A stretch of 64,000 nucleotides of DNA from an uncultured Rhodobiaceae bacterium (GTDB taxonomy: Bacteria > Pseudomonadota > Alphaproteobacteria > Parvibaculales > Parvibaculaceae), in contig CAJXOU010000006.1 of assembly GCA_913057645.1 (NCBI GenBank), positions 1 to 64,000 of the forward strand, read 5' to 3'. The position numbers were made by a program, and so were the translations under genes. The first letter of the stretch is position 1, and each line of letters begins with the position of its first letter. This document shows, piece by piece, positions 1 through 6,671 of this stretch. The notes under the pieces were generated by a model that was not told the origin of the DNA, did not search any database, and saw nothing but the letters and a program-made list of their open reading frames with translations.

Positions 1-94
1 TGTGCGTGTGCTCTGTGCTCTCTCGTGTCGCCGTGAACAGTCCAGCCACACACGGTGAGGATGGTCGGCAGCGTCAAATGTGTATAAGAGCCAG
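1..94. other. Sequencing-library adapter (Nextera read 1), not genomic
   Basis: Positions 62-94 match the Nextera read-1 adapter, including the Tn5 mosaic end, at 30 of 33 bases; mismatches are at 63, 77 and 91. Bases 54-61 would be an 8-nt index and 50-53 (ACAC) would fit the end of the P5 arm. The first ~50 bases are too degraded to align well. Coding sequence begins directly after base 94. The stretch should be treated as untrimmed adapter at a contig end. Confidence 0.9.
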
Positions 95-261
95 AAGGGA
101 TGCAGCGCGAGATGCGCCGCCTCCTTCATCTGCGCGAACGAGACGAGGCGCACATCGTAGGCCGCGCCCGCCTCCTCGAACGCCCAGCGCACGCGCATGT
201 CGCGCGCCAGCCCCCGCCCGCGGTCGGGCGACGCCTCGAAGGCGGTGATGACCGGCGTCAT
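95..261 (-). CDS. Glutathione S-transferase family protein, N-terminal fragment cut by the contig end
   Basis: About 55 residues remain, starting at an ATG (261-259) that overlaps the TGA of the upstream VOC gene by four bases, so the two are translationally coupled. The sequence has the layout of a GST thioredoxin-fold N-terminus: an [17 protein letters not shown] stretch, then [10 protein letters not shown] and the YDVRLVSF strand, ending at ALHPF where the glutathione-binding loop should follow. The reading frame runs straight into the adapter at base 94, so the truncation is an assembly boundary rather than a biological break. The likely role is glutathione conjugation or a related detoxification step; the substrate is unknown. 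Confidence 0.75.
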
Positions 262-743
262 GCGCGCTTCGCAACGGCCGCTTCGAGCGCGGCGATGTCG
301 ATCTTCTTCATCGTCATCATCGCCTCGAAGGCGCGCTTCGCTTCCGCCTTGTCGGCGCTCGCATTGAGCTCGAGCAGCCGCCTTGGCGTGATCTGCCAGG
401 AAAAGCCCCAGCGGTCGCGGCACCAGCCGCACTGGCTCTCTTCGCCGCCATTGGAAACGATCGCGTCCCAGATGCGGTCGGTCTCTTCCTGGGTCTCGGT
501 CACGACCATGAGGCTCACCGCCTCGTTCGGCGTGAACACCGGGCCGCCATTGAGGCCGACGAAGCGTCGCCCCATCACGGTGAATTCCACCGTGAGTTCG
601 CTGCCTTCCGTGCCGCCGGGAAAGTCGCCGGGCGCGGTGTTCACCTGGGTTACATGGCTGTCGGGAAAGGTTGCGGCATAGAACGCCGCCGCCTTGCCGG
701 CTTCGCCGTGGTCGAACCACAGGCAGGTCACGAGGTCGCTCAT
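258..743 (-). CDS. VOC superfamily protein (PhnB / 3-demethylubiquinone-methyltransferase-like fold)
   Basis: 161 residues. The protein begins with a typical VOC N-terminus ([20 protein letters not shown]) and continues with the FVGLNGGP and WGFSWQITP segments seen in the 3-dmu-9_3-mt (PF06983) branch of the glyoxalase fold. This branch is usually annotated PhnB-like, but most members lack a defined reaction and the ubiquinone methyltransferase name is historical. The gene is second in a leftward group, after the SRPBCC gene (23 bp gap) and overlapping the GST gene. The grouping with GST, SRPBCC and TetR is common in small stress or detoxification operons; that role is inference. Confidence 0.8.
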   Translation of the reverse strand: MSDLVTCLWFDHGEAGKAAAFYAATFPDSHVTQVNTAPGDFPGGTEGSELTVEFTVMGRRFVGLNGGPVFTPNEAVSLMVVTETQEETDRIWDAIVSNGGEESQCGWCRDRWGFSWQITPRRLLELNASADKAEAKRAFEAMMTMKKIDIAALEAAVAKRA

Positions 744-765
744 GTCGCTTCTCCTTGCCTTGGCG

Positions 766-1209
766 TTATTCGTTGATCTCGGGCTCGACGAGCCGCGCGA
801 GCTTGTAGAGCGTGTCCTGCCAGCCGAGATAACACCCCTCGGGCGGGATCATGTCGGGCACGCCTTCCTGCGCGATCTCGATTTCCGTGCCGACCGAAAC
901 CGCTTTCAGGGTCACGGTCACGCGCATCTCGCCCGGCATGTTCGGGTCGTCGAAACTGTCCGTGTAGACGAGCCGCTTGCCCGGCACGAGTTCCTCGTAC
1001 GTGCCGCCGAACGAATGCCCGCCGCCCGTCGTGAAGTTGCGGAACGACATCCGGTGCTTGCCGCCCACGCGGGCGTCGAGTTCGTGCACCGTGCAGAGGA
1101 AGCCGAAAGGCGGCAGCCAGCTCGCAATGGCGTCGGGCTCGAGAAACGCACGGTAGACTTTTTCAGGGGCGGCCGCGATCACGCGGTGAAGGCGGATGGT
1201 GCTGGGCAT
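766..1209 (-). CDS. SRPBCC / AHSA1-like (START fold) protein
   Basis: 147 residues. It opens with the AHSA1-type signature [20 protein letters not shown] and keeps the W-L-P-P-x-G-F turn, the MSFRNF strand and the C-terminal helix beginning [10 protein letters not shown]. This family forms a deep hydrophobic pocket and binds small lipophilic ligands or acts as an Aha1-like partner; no catalytic residues can be named. The ATG at 1209 has a GGAG-type ribosome site just upstream. It lies 35 bp after the TetR gene and is probably co-transcribed with it and with the VOC and GST genes. Confidence 0.85.
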   Translation of the reverse strand: MPSTIRLHRVIAAAPEKVYRAFLEPDAIASWLPPFGFLCTVHELDARVGGKHRMSFRNFTTGGGHSFGGTYEELVPGKRLVYTDSFDDPNMPGEMRVTVTLKAVSVGTEIEIAQEGVPDMIPPEGCYLGWQDTLYKLARLVEPEINE

Positions 1210-1244
1210 GGTCTCACTCCGTTTCACTTGCGGGGGGTGGAGGC

Positions 1245-1883
1245 TCAGCGCGTCCCGGCGCCGAACAGCAGTTCGATGTAGCGGATCAGGTGGTCGACGC
1301 TCTCGGCGGCGACATCCGCGCCGCCCTTCGCCTTGGCGAGAATGAATGCGCCCTGCAGCACCGCCTGCGTGTGCAGCGCGAGCGACGCCGCTGTCCAGCC
1401 GGGCACCATGCCCCGCGCCGCGATCGCCGCCTCGATATCGGCCTCGAGCGTCTTCGCGTGGCCGCTGATGCTCCGCGCGCAGGCATCGCGAATGGCGGGC
1501 GCCGTCTCGTAGGTCTCCTGCACCATGGTGCCGACAAGGCAGGTGAACTCCGGCACGCCGCCCGTCAGCAGCGACTTGCGGAAGCGGACATAGCCGAGCA
1601 CGCGGTCGAGCGGATCGGCGAACCCGTGATAGGGCGCACCCGCGAACATCTCGCCCGTCGTCTGCGACCAGTGCTCCGCCGCCGCGACGCCCAGCGCCTC
1701 CTTGCTCTTGAAATGATGGAAGAAGGCGCCCTTGGTCACCCCCGCCGCCGCGCAGAGCTCGTCCACTGTCGTCGCGGCATATCCCTTGGTGCGGATCGTC
1801 GTCAGCGCCGCCTCCAGCAGCTTCGCCTTCGCATCCTGCTTCGCGGTCTCTCCCGCGCGCGCTTTCCCGGTCCTGGCGGCCAT
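1245..1883 (-). CDS. TetR/AcrR family transcriptional regulator
   Basis: 212 residues from the ATG at 1883, chosen because AGGAGG sits 7 bases upstream; an upstream ATG at 1934 would put the operator inside the gene. The N-terminal helix-turn-helix is clear (GYAATTVDELCAAAGVTKG then AFFHHFKSKEAL), roughly residues 30-65, followed by an all-helical ligand domain. It heads a leftward operon with SRPBCC, VOC and GST genes. A near-perfect inverted repeat at 1906-1927 lies just upstream of its start, so autorepression and control of the operon are likely. The ligand is unknown. Confidence 0.9.
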   Translation of the reverse strand: MAARTGKARAGETAKQDAKAKLLEAALTTIRTKGYAATTVDELCAAAGVTKGAFFHHFKSKEALGVAAAEHWSQTTGEMFAGAPYHGFADPLDRVLGYVRFRKSLLTGGVPEFTCLVGTMVQETYETAPAIRDACARSISGHAKTLEADIEAAIAARGMVPGWTAASLALHTQAVLQGAFILAKAKGGADVAAESVDHLIRYIELLFGAGTR

Positions 1884-1905
1884 CTCGTCCTCCTGTTGAA
1901 GCGAC

Positions 1906-1927
1906 ACATACCAACCAGTCGGTATGT
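1906..1927. promoter_or_regulatory. TetR operator candidate
   Basis: A perfect 7-bp inverted repeat (ACATACC, 8-bp spacer, GGTATGT) lies 23 bases upstream of the tetR start codon. The spacer contains AACCAGTC, giving the AACC-AGTCGGT core common to TetR-family operators. Its position fits autoregulation. No -10/-35 pair is convincing enough to place. Confidence 0.7.
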
Positions 1928-1970
1928 AAGTCAAGCGGCAAATTTGGGCAGGGGATTCTGGGCATCTTTC

Positions 1971-2023
1971 CCACCCTCCCCTCGGGGAGGGTCAAACGGC
2001 TGCAAGCCGTTTGGGGCGGGGGG
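1971..2023. repeat. Intergenic palindromic repeat, module 1 (copy A)
   Basis: A G-rich boundary (CCACCCTCCCC...GGGGAGGGTC) is followed by a perfect hairpin AAACGGCT-GCA-AGCCGTTT and then GGGGCGGGG. The same boundaries flank a different hairpin in the copies at 4034-4119 and 11122-11176. No open frame is convincing here. Confidence 0.7.
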
Positions 2024-2104
2024 TGAGAGGCGGTTTGCGAACGCAAACGAAAAGGCCCGGTGGGCCTTTTCGAGCCTCGAACGCCCTGAGCCACGCGAAG
2101 GGCC
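2022..2104. repeat. Structured repeat, module 2 (copy A), three hairpins
   Basis: Three consecutive stems are visible: GTTTGCG/CGCAAAC (2033-2048), GAAAAGGCCC/GGGCCTTTTC (2049-2071), and GCCCT/AGGGC inside a REP-like unit that ends at 2103. A second copy at 8825-8911 has compensatory base changes in the first two stems. The region 2105-2159 shows nothing identifiable. Confidence 0.75.
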
Positions 2105-2159
2105 GGGGAGCGCTACGGGAGCAAAAGTCCCGGTGGCCTGTCCCGGCGCAGGCCGGGAA

Positions 2160-2199
2160 CCTTTTCGAGCCTCGAACGCCCTGAGCCACGCGAAGGGCC
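2160..2199 (+). repeat. 40-bp direct repeat of the REP-like unit
   Basis: These 40 bases are identical to 2065-2104 (offset 95 bp) and near-identical to 8872-8911. The unit contains a GCCCT...AGGGC hairpin. From 2200 to the regulatory box at 2397 no gene or further structure is recognised. Confidence 0.8.
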
Positions 2200-2396
2200 A
2201 CACGAAGGGCTGAAGGGGCAGGCCGCACAGCACCGCAACTCGCGCCGCGCCGCCAATCCGTCCGCCTACGGTCTATCTCCCCGCCGTCCTGACTGTGGCC
2301 GGAGCGGAAGCTGTCTCGCGTCTTCTTGCGACCACCCGCGCCATCGACGTCTGCTCGGGCCGGAGCGGCGCTGCGGGTCCCGGCGCGGATTCGTCT

Positions 2397-2430
2397 GACC
2401 GCATTCCACCCCCGGTTTGGCCGGATCGGC
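2397..2430 (+). promoter_or_regulatory. Shared box 1, candidate AraC-type binding site upstream of the DUF1329 gene
   Basis: Two half-sites, CCGCAT at 2399 and CCGGAT at 2421, are separated by exactly 22 bp and enclose a conserved CACCCCC-N-GTTTGG core. The same arrangement recurs at 5211-5244 and 6368-6401 next to the two AraC regulators. The box is about 138 bp upstream of the DUF1329 start. Direct repeats two helical turns apart are typical for AraC-family dimers. Confidence 0.6.
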
Positions 2431-2567
2431 CCTTATCTCCGCTTCCCTCATCCCCGATAGATAGGCCGAGGCGCAAAGGCGTGCTGGGAGGCAGGCCGGA
2501 TGCCCGACCGCAACCGCAGTTCAAACGGCCCGCGTATGACAGGGCCGCGAAAGGGAGGGGGGATCGC

Positions 2568-3953
2568 ATGAAGGTCCGCAAGAATTCATCGGCGCGCAAC
2601 GCCGCGCCTGTTCTGGTTTTGCTCGCCGCACTGACGGGCGCCGCCGCGACGGCGGCAAATGCCGCCGTGCCGGAGGCGCAGGTGAACCGTCTCGGCAACG
2701 ATCTGACGCCCATCGGCGCCGAAAGGGCGGGCGAGGGCGACATTCCCGAATGGACCGGCGGTCTGTCCTCCGTGCCGTCGAATGTCGACTACCAGCCGGG
2801 TGAGCACCTCAAGGATCCGTTCCCCTCCGACCCCGTGCGCTACACGGTGACGGGCGCGAACGCCGCCGAATACGCGGATATTCTCACCGCCGGCCAGCGC
2901 GCCATGCTGGATCTCTACGACACCTACAAGCTGAACGTCTATCAGACGCGCCGCACCTGCGCCTATCCGGAGAACGTCTACCAGGCGACGAAACGCAACG
3001 CCGCGGTCGGCGAACTCGTCGGCGGCGGCAATGGCGTCTCGAAGGCGATCATGGGTTTTCCGTTCCCGATTCCGAACAACGCCTATGAAATCGTCTGGAA
3101 TCACACGCTGCGTTACCGCTCCTTCAAGCTCACGCGCCAGTTCGCCGCCGCGCCCATGACGCCGTCGGGCGACTACACGCTGCTCAAGGTGCAGGACGAG
3201 GCGATCTTCTGGTGGTCCGATCCCTCGAAGGGGAGCGCCGAGGAGCTGAACAACAATTCGATCTTCTACATCGCCAACACGATCGAACCCGCGCGCGCCG
3301 CCGGCAACGTCATCCTCGTGCACGAGGCGATCAACGCCGCCGAGCGTCCGCGCCAGGCCTGGCAGTACAGCCCGGGCACGCGCCGCGTGCGCCGCGCGCC
3401 GAACATCGCCTTCGACAATCCGGGCGTGAACACCGACGGCCTGTCCACCGCCGACAGTTTCGACGGCTACAACGGCTCGCTCGAACGCTACGACTGGACG
3501 GTGAAGGGCAAGTCCCCGCGTCTCATCGCCGCGAACGCCTATGCCACGCTCAATTCGAGCTACGAGAAATTCCTGACGCCGCGCCACGTCAATCAGGACC
3601 GGGTGCGCTACGAGCTTCACCGCGTCTGGGAGATCGAGGCCAATCTCCGTCCCGAGACGCGCCACGTCTATGCGCGGCGTACGCTCTATCTCGACGAGGA
3701 CAGCTGGCAGATCACGGGTTCCGCGCTCTATGACGGCCGTGGCGAGATCTGGCGCGTGCAGGAAATCCAGCAGGCCCAGGCCTATCAGGTGCCGCTCTGC
3801 GGGTATAACGCGCAGATCGACTACGACCTGCAGGCATCGCGCTATCTCGCTGCCGGTCTTCAGAACGAGGAGCCGCCGGTGAACTTCTTCGCCGACGAAC
3901 TCGACGGCGACCGCTACACGCCCTCCGCCATCCGCCGCATGGGCGCGCGGTAG
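2568..3953 (+). CDS. DUF1329 family outer-membrane-associated protein
   Basis: 461 residues from the ATG at 2568, which has AAGGGAGGGGGG just upstream; the open frame extends further left but without start context. An N-terminal signal peptide (KVRKN, hydrophobic core, cleavage near ANAAVPEA) predicts export. The rest matches DUF1329 (LolA-like beta fold): the AAVPEAQVNRLG start of the mature protein, the early SDPVRYTVTG segment, YAYPEN-like aromatic motifs, an RRAP segment and C-terminal QEIQQAQAYQVP. DUF1329 genes commonly pair with DUF1302 genes and have been linked with handling of hydrophobic compounds in the envelope; the molecular function is unknown. Its DUF1302 partner is at 6672, on the far side of two AraC regulators, and both share the same upstream box. 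Confidence 0.85.
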   Translation: MKVRKNSSARNAAPVLVLLAALTGAAATAANAAVPEAQVNRLGNDLTPIGAERAGEGDIPEWTGGLSSVPSNVDYQPGEHLKDPFPSDPVRYTVTGANAAEYADILTAGQRAMLDLYDTYKLNVYQTRRTCAYPENVYQATKRNAAVGELVGGGNGVSKAIMGFPFPIPNNAYEIVWNHTLRYRSFKLTRQFAAAPMTPSGDYTLLKVQDEAIFWWSDPSKGSAEELNNNSIFYIANTIEPARAAGNVILVHEAINAAERPRQAWQYSPGTRRVRRAPNIAFDNPGVNTDGLSTADSFDGYNGSLERYDWTVKGKSPRLIAANAYATLNSSYEKFLTPRHVNQDRVRYELHRVWEIEANLRPETRHVYARRTLYLDEDSWQITGSALYDGRGEIWRVQEIQQAQAYQVPLCGYNAQIDYDLQASRYLAAGLQNEEPPVNFFADELDGDRYTPSAIRRMGAR

Positions 3954-3973
3954 GCGCAGCGAACCGCAAACGG

Positions 3974-4003
3974 AAAGGGCCTGCCTCGCGGCGGGCCCTT
4001 TTT
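3974..4003 (+). terminator. Rho-independent terminator after the DUF1329 gene
   Basis: An 11-bp stem (AAAGGGCCTGC pairing with GCGGGCCCTTT, one T-G wobble) with a 6-nt loop is followed by a T run. It begins 20 bp after the stop codon. Confidence 0.8.
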
Positions 4004-4033
4004 CCTTCCGGCCTCAACGGTCTTGTCTTCCTT

Positions 4034-4119
4034 CCACCCTCCCCTTGAGGGAGGGTCAAACGGCCCACCTTTGCAGCTTGCCTGCAAAGGCAGACAAGAG
4101 AGGGCCGTTTGGGGCGGGG
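4034..4119. repeat. Intergenic palindromic repeat, module 1 (copy B)
   Basis: The same outer boundaries as copy A (CCACCCTCCCC...GAGGGAGGGTC at the left, GGGGCGGGG at the right) flank a longer insert: AAACGGCC at the left pairs with GGCCGTTT at the right, and an inner CCTTTGCAG/CTGCAAAGG hairpin lies between. It lies between the convergent DUF1329 and AraC genes. Confidence 0.7.
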
Positions 4120-4191
4120 TAGGGGCGCCGGCAAGGCATTCGGACACCGCGTCCGTATCTCGGGTTGTACCATCACCGGAACGCTCTCCAC

Positions 4192-5205
4192 TCACCGCGT
4201 AGCGCTTGTCGGTTCCCTCTCCCCCTTGCCCTCCTTCGCCAGCGCCAGCACGCGGAACTGCGCCGGCGTGATCCCGTTCCACTTGCGGAAGGCCTGGCGG
4301 AAATTGGCAAGGTCCTCGAAGCCGATCAGCGCGCCGACATCGGCCACGCTGAGGTCGGTGTCGGCAAGATACTGCCGCGCCAGATGGTTGCGCACGTCGT
4401 TCACGATGGTCTGGTAGGACGTGTTCTCCGCTTCCAGCCGCCGCCGGAGCGTCCGCTCGCTCATATGCAGCGTCTTCGCGATCGCGGGCGCGCTCGGAAA
4501 CTCCCCGCGCGAGGACAGCAGCACGCGCCGCACGTTCGATTCGTAGCCGCCCGCGCTATCCATGCGCTGCAGCAGCAATTCGCATTGCCTGAGATAGGCG
4601 TCCGCCGTTGCGACGCCTGCCGACTGCAGCGGAATGTCGAGCACCGGCGCGGGGCCCTTCAGGCGGCTCGCCGCATGGCCGAACGTCACCGGCATGCGCA
4701 GCAGTTCCTCATAGGCCGCCGCGTCGGTATTGGGCGCGTAGCCGAGTTCCAGATAGACGCCGACCGTGTCCATGCCGATCAGTTCGCGGATGGCCGTCGT
4801 CCCGGCCGCAAAAAACAGATCGCTCAGGAAATGCGGGCTCCCCGGCACCTGGAAGGGCGGTTCGAAGGTGAGGATCGCCTCGCCCTTCTCGAAGGTGAGT
4901 TCGGACAGCGAGCTGTCGCTCTTCAGCGGATTGTGCCGCATCAGGATGCCCGCCGCCTGCTTCAGCGTCCTGCAGCTCATCAGCGCGTGGCCGAACAGTC
5001 CGTGCACGCCGAGATGCATCGCCGCGCCCACATGCAGCGGCAGGGCGGGATCGTCCGGCGTTCCCGCGACGATGCGCGTGCACAGATCGAACAGCTCCGC
5101 CTCGCCCAGCGGCCGCTCGTAGCGCGCGCCGATGAGCGCCGGGTCGTGCCCCCGTTCCCTCATCACCGCCGCAAGCACGTTTATGTAACTCGGCCCCACA
5201 TACAT
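4192..5205 (-). CDS. AraC family transcriptional regulator (OruR-like), paralog 1
   Basis: 337 residues. The N-terminal ~200 residues match the arabinose-binding-like domain of the OruR/PF12625 branch, including the HALMSCRTLKQA segment, and the C-terminal ~100 form a double helix-turn-helix (LSERTLRRRL-like MSERTLRRRLEAENTSY, then LSVADVGALIGFEDLANFRQAF). It is very similar along its whole length to the next gene (5388-6365), so the pair arose by tandem duplication. Members of this branch typically respond to amino-acid or lipid-related compounds. A shared 34-bp box lies immediately upstream of the start codon, which suggests autoregulation. Confidence 0.9.
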   Translation of the reverse strand: MYVGPSYINVLAAVMRERGHDPALIGARYERPLGEAELFDLCTRIVAGTPDDPALPLHVGAAMHLGVHGLFGHALMSCRTLKQAAGILMRHNPLKSDSSLSELTFEKGEAILTFEPPFQVPGSPHFLSDLFFAAGTTAIRELIGMDTVGVYLELGYAPNTDAAAYEELLRMPVTFGHAASRLKGPAPVLDIPLQSAGVATADAYLRQCELLLQRMDSAGGYESNVRRVLLSSRGEFPSAPAIAKTLHMSERTLRRRLEAENTSYQTIVNDVRNHLARQYLADTDLSVADVGALIGFEDLANFRQAFRKWNGITPAQFRVLALAKEGKGEREPTSATR

Positions 5206-5210
5206 GACTG

Positions 5211-5244
5211 GGCCGGATTTTACCCCCTTTATGGCCGGATGGGA
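5211..5244 (+). promoter_or_regulatory. Shared box 2, at the start of AraC paralog 1
   Basis: Identical half-sites GGCCGGAT at 5211 and 5233 are 22 bp apart and flank TTTACCCCCTTTAT. The box begins six bases upstream of the AraC start codon (leftward gene), so a bound protein would block the promoter or ribosome region. This is the clearest of the three copies. Confidence 0.65.
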
Positions 5245-5387
5245 CCTCTGCCTTGCACGCTCTGCATGATTTTTTCGCGGATTCGAGCGGGATAGATGTA
5301 ATTTGCGTCTAGTTTTTTATCTGTGTACGGAGCGTATTGCACCGCACGTTTCTTCGCAGCCGCGAAAACCTCCCCCCTCACTCCTCC

Positions 5388-6365
5388 TCACTCCTCGCTC
5401 TTCCCGCGCTCCCTCCGGAACCGGCTTGGCGACACGCCGTTCCAGCGCCGGAAGGCATGCCGGAAATTCGACAGGTCCTCGAAGCCGATCAGCGTGCCGA
5501 TATCGGCGACGCTCAGATCCGTGTCCGCGAGATACTGCCGCGCCAGATGGTTGCGCACATCGTTGACGATCGCCTGGTAGGACGTGCCTTCCGCGTTCAA
5601 TCGCCGCCGCAGCGTCCGCTCGCTGAGGTTCAGCGCCTGCGCGATGTCGGGCGCGGCGGGAAAGCGGCCGCGCGAGGAGAGCAGCAGGCGCCGCACGCTC
5701 GATTCGTAGCCGCCCGCCGCCTCCATCTGCCGGAGCAGAAGCTCGCATTGCCGGAGATAGGCAGGCGCCGTCGCGACGCCCGCCGCGTGCAGCGGCGCCT
5801 CCATGATGTTCTGCGGCCCGATCAGCCGGTTGGCCGGCTGCCCGAAGCGCACGGGCACGCGCAGATAGCGGTCGTATTCCTCCGAAGGCACGTCGGGATA
5901 ATAGGCAAGCTCGATATCCGCCCGCGCGAGTTCCCGCCCGAGCAACTGCCGGATGCCGTTGGTCGCCGCCGCGAAAAACATGTCGCACAGGAAGTGCGGC
6001 GCCCCCGGCACTTCAAAGGCCGGCGTGAACGAAAGGATCGTCCGCTCCCCCTCGAAGGCGAGCCGCACGCGCCCGTTCTGGCTGCGGAGCGGATTGTGCC
6101 GCACCAGCAGTTCGGCGGCCTGCTTCAGCGTCCGGCAGCTCATCAGCGCATGGCCGAGCACGCCATGCCCGCCAAGCTGCAGTGTCGCCCCGAAGCGCAG
6201 CCCCAGCGCCCTGTCGCCGGTGATTGAGACGGCCCTTGTGCAAAGGCTCAGGAACTCGTTCTCATCGAGCGGCCCTGTCGGAATTCGTCCGAGGGCGGAC
6301 GGATCGTGGCCGCTCTCGCGCAGCATTTCGGCAAGCGCATGTGCATAGGCAGGATCGATCTGCAT
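5388..6365 (-). CDS. AraC family transcriptional regulator (OruR-like), paralog 2
   Basis: 325 residues from the ATG at 6365. A GTG at 6380 is also open, but the ATG aligns with the start of paralog 1 (MQIDPAYAHALA against MYVGPSYINVLA). It has the same PF12625-type N-domain (GHALMSCRTLKQAAELLVRHNP) and C-terminal HTH (LSERTLRRRLNAEGTSY; LSVADIGTLIGFEDLSNFR). The recognition segments of the paralogs are almost identical, so they probably bind the same sites while the sensing domains have diverged. It is divergent from the DUF1302 gene at 6672, with box 3 between them. Confidence 0.9.
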   Translation of the reverse strand: MQIDPAYAHALAEMLRESGHDPSALGRIPTGPLDENEFLSLCTRAVSITGDRALGLRFGATLQLGGHGVLGHALMSCRTLKQAAELLVRHNPLRSQNGRVRLAFEGERTILSFTPAFEVPGAPHFLCDMFFAAATNGIRQLLGRELARADIELAYYPDVPSEEYDRYLRVPVRFGQPANRLIGPQNIMEAPLHAAGVATAPAYLRQCELLLRQMEAAGGYESSVRRLLLSSRGRFPAAPDIAQALNLSERTLRRRLNAEGTSYQAIVNDVRNHLARQYLADTDLSVADIGTLIGFEDLSNFRHAFRRWNGVSPSRFRRERGKSEE

Positions 6366-6367
6366 GT

Positions 6368-6401
6368 GACCGGATTTCACCCCCAGTTTGGCCAGAAGCG
6401 A
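6368..6401 (+). promoter_or_regulatory. Shared box 3, between AraC paralog 2 and the DUF1302 gene
   Basis: Half-sites CCGGAT (6370) and CCAGAA (6392) lie 22 bp apart around TTCACCCCCAGTTTGG. The box is three bases upstream of the AraC ATG and about 270 bp upstream of the DUF1302 start, oriented toward the latter exactly as box 1 is oriented toward the DUF1329 gene. Confidence 0.6.
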
Positions 6402-6671
6402 CCTTCAGTCCCGCGCCGTCTTTCGCGCAGGATGAGGCCGCTTCCAAGGGGGGTGCGGACGGCCATCTGTTGCGTTGCTGTCGCGGTGGCCGCCGCTCTC
6501 CGCCGAAGCGGTGAGGAACGAGTGAAACCTACGCATTTTCCGGTCGAGCGCCAGTCCGAATTTCTGGATGCGATGCCGGAGAATGTTAGGAAGAAGAAAA
6601 CAAATCGGCGCGGCGGATGTTTCGCCGCGTCCCGTGTTGAAAAAATGTTTTGGGGTAAAGAGGGGGAGGAA
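6402..6671. other. Leader region of the DUF1302 gene
   Basis: No gene is supported here although an in-frame open stretch joins the DUF1302 gene. A perfect 7-bp hairpin (CGCGGCG/CGCCGCG, 6609-6629) lies 42 bases upstream of the start codon. It is followed by an A/T-richer stretch and then AGGGGGAGGAA, the ribosome site. Confidence 0.5.

Noticed and set aside
1-248. Open frame from base 6 across the adapter region
   Set aside because: It begins in adapter sequence and runs antisense to the GST gene; its Arg/Pro-rich composition is that of a shadow frame.
766-2094. A 442-residue leftward open frame joining the SRPBCC gene with the region upstream of the TetR gene
   Set aside because: Only its last 147 residues resemble a protein family. 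The rest is the TetR gene read in the wrong frame, and the SRPBCC ATG at 1209 has its own ribosome site.
6306-6671. N-terminal extension of 122 residues on the DUF1302 protein
   Set aside because: The extension crosses box 3 and the AraC start, lacks any family similarity, and a signal peptide begins exactly at the ATG at 6672 with a strong ribosome site.
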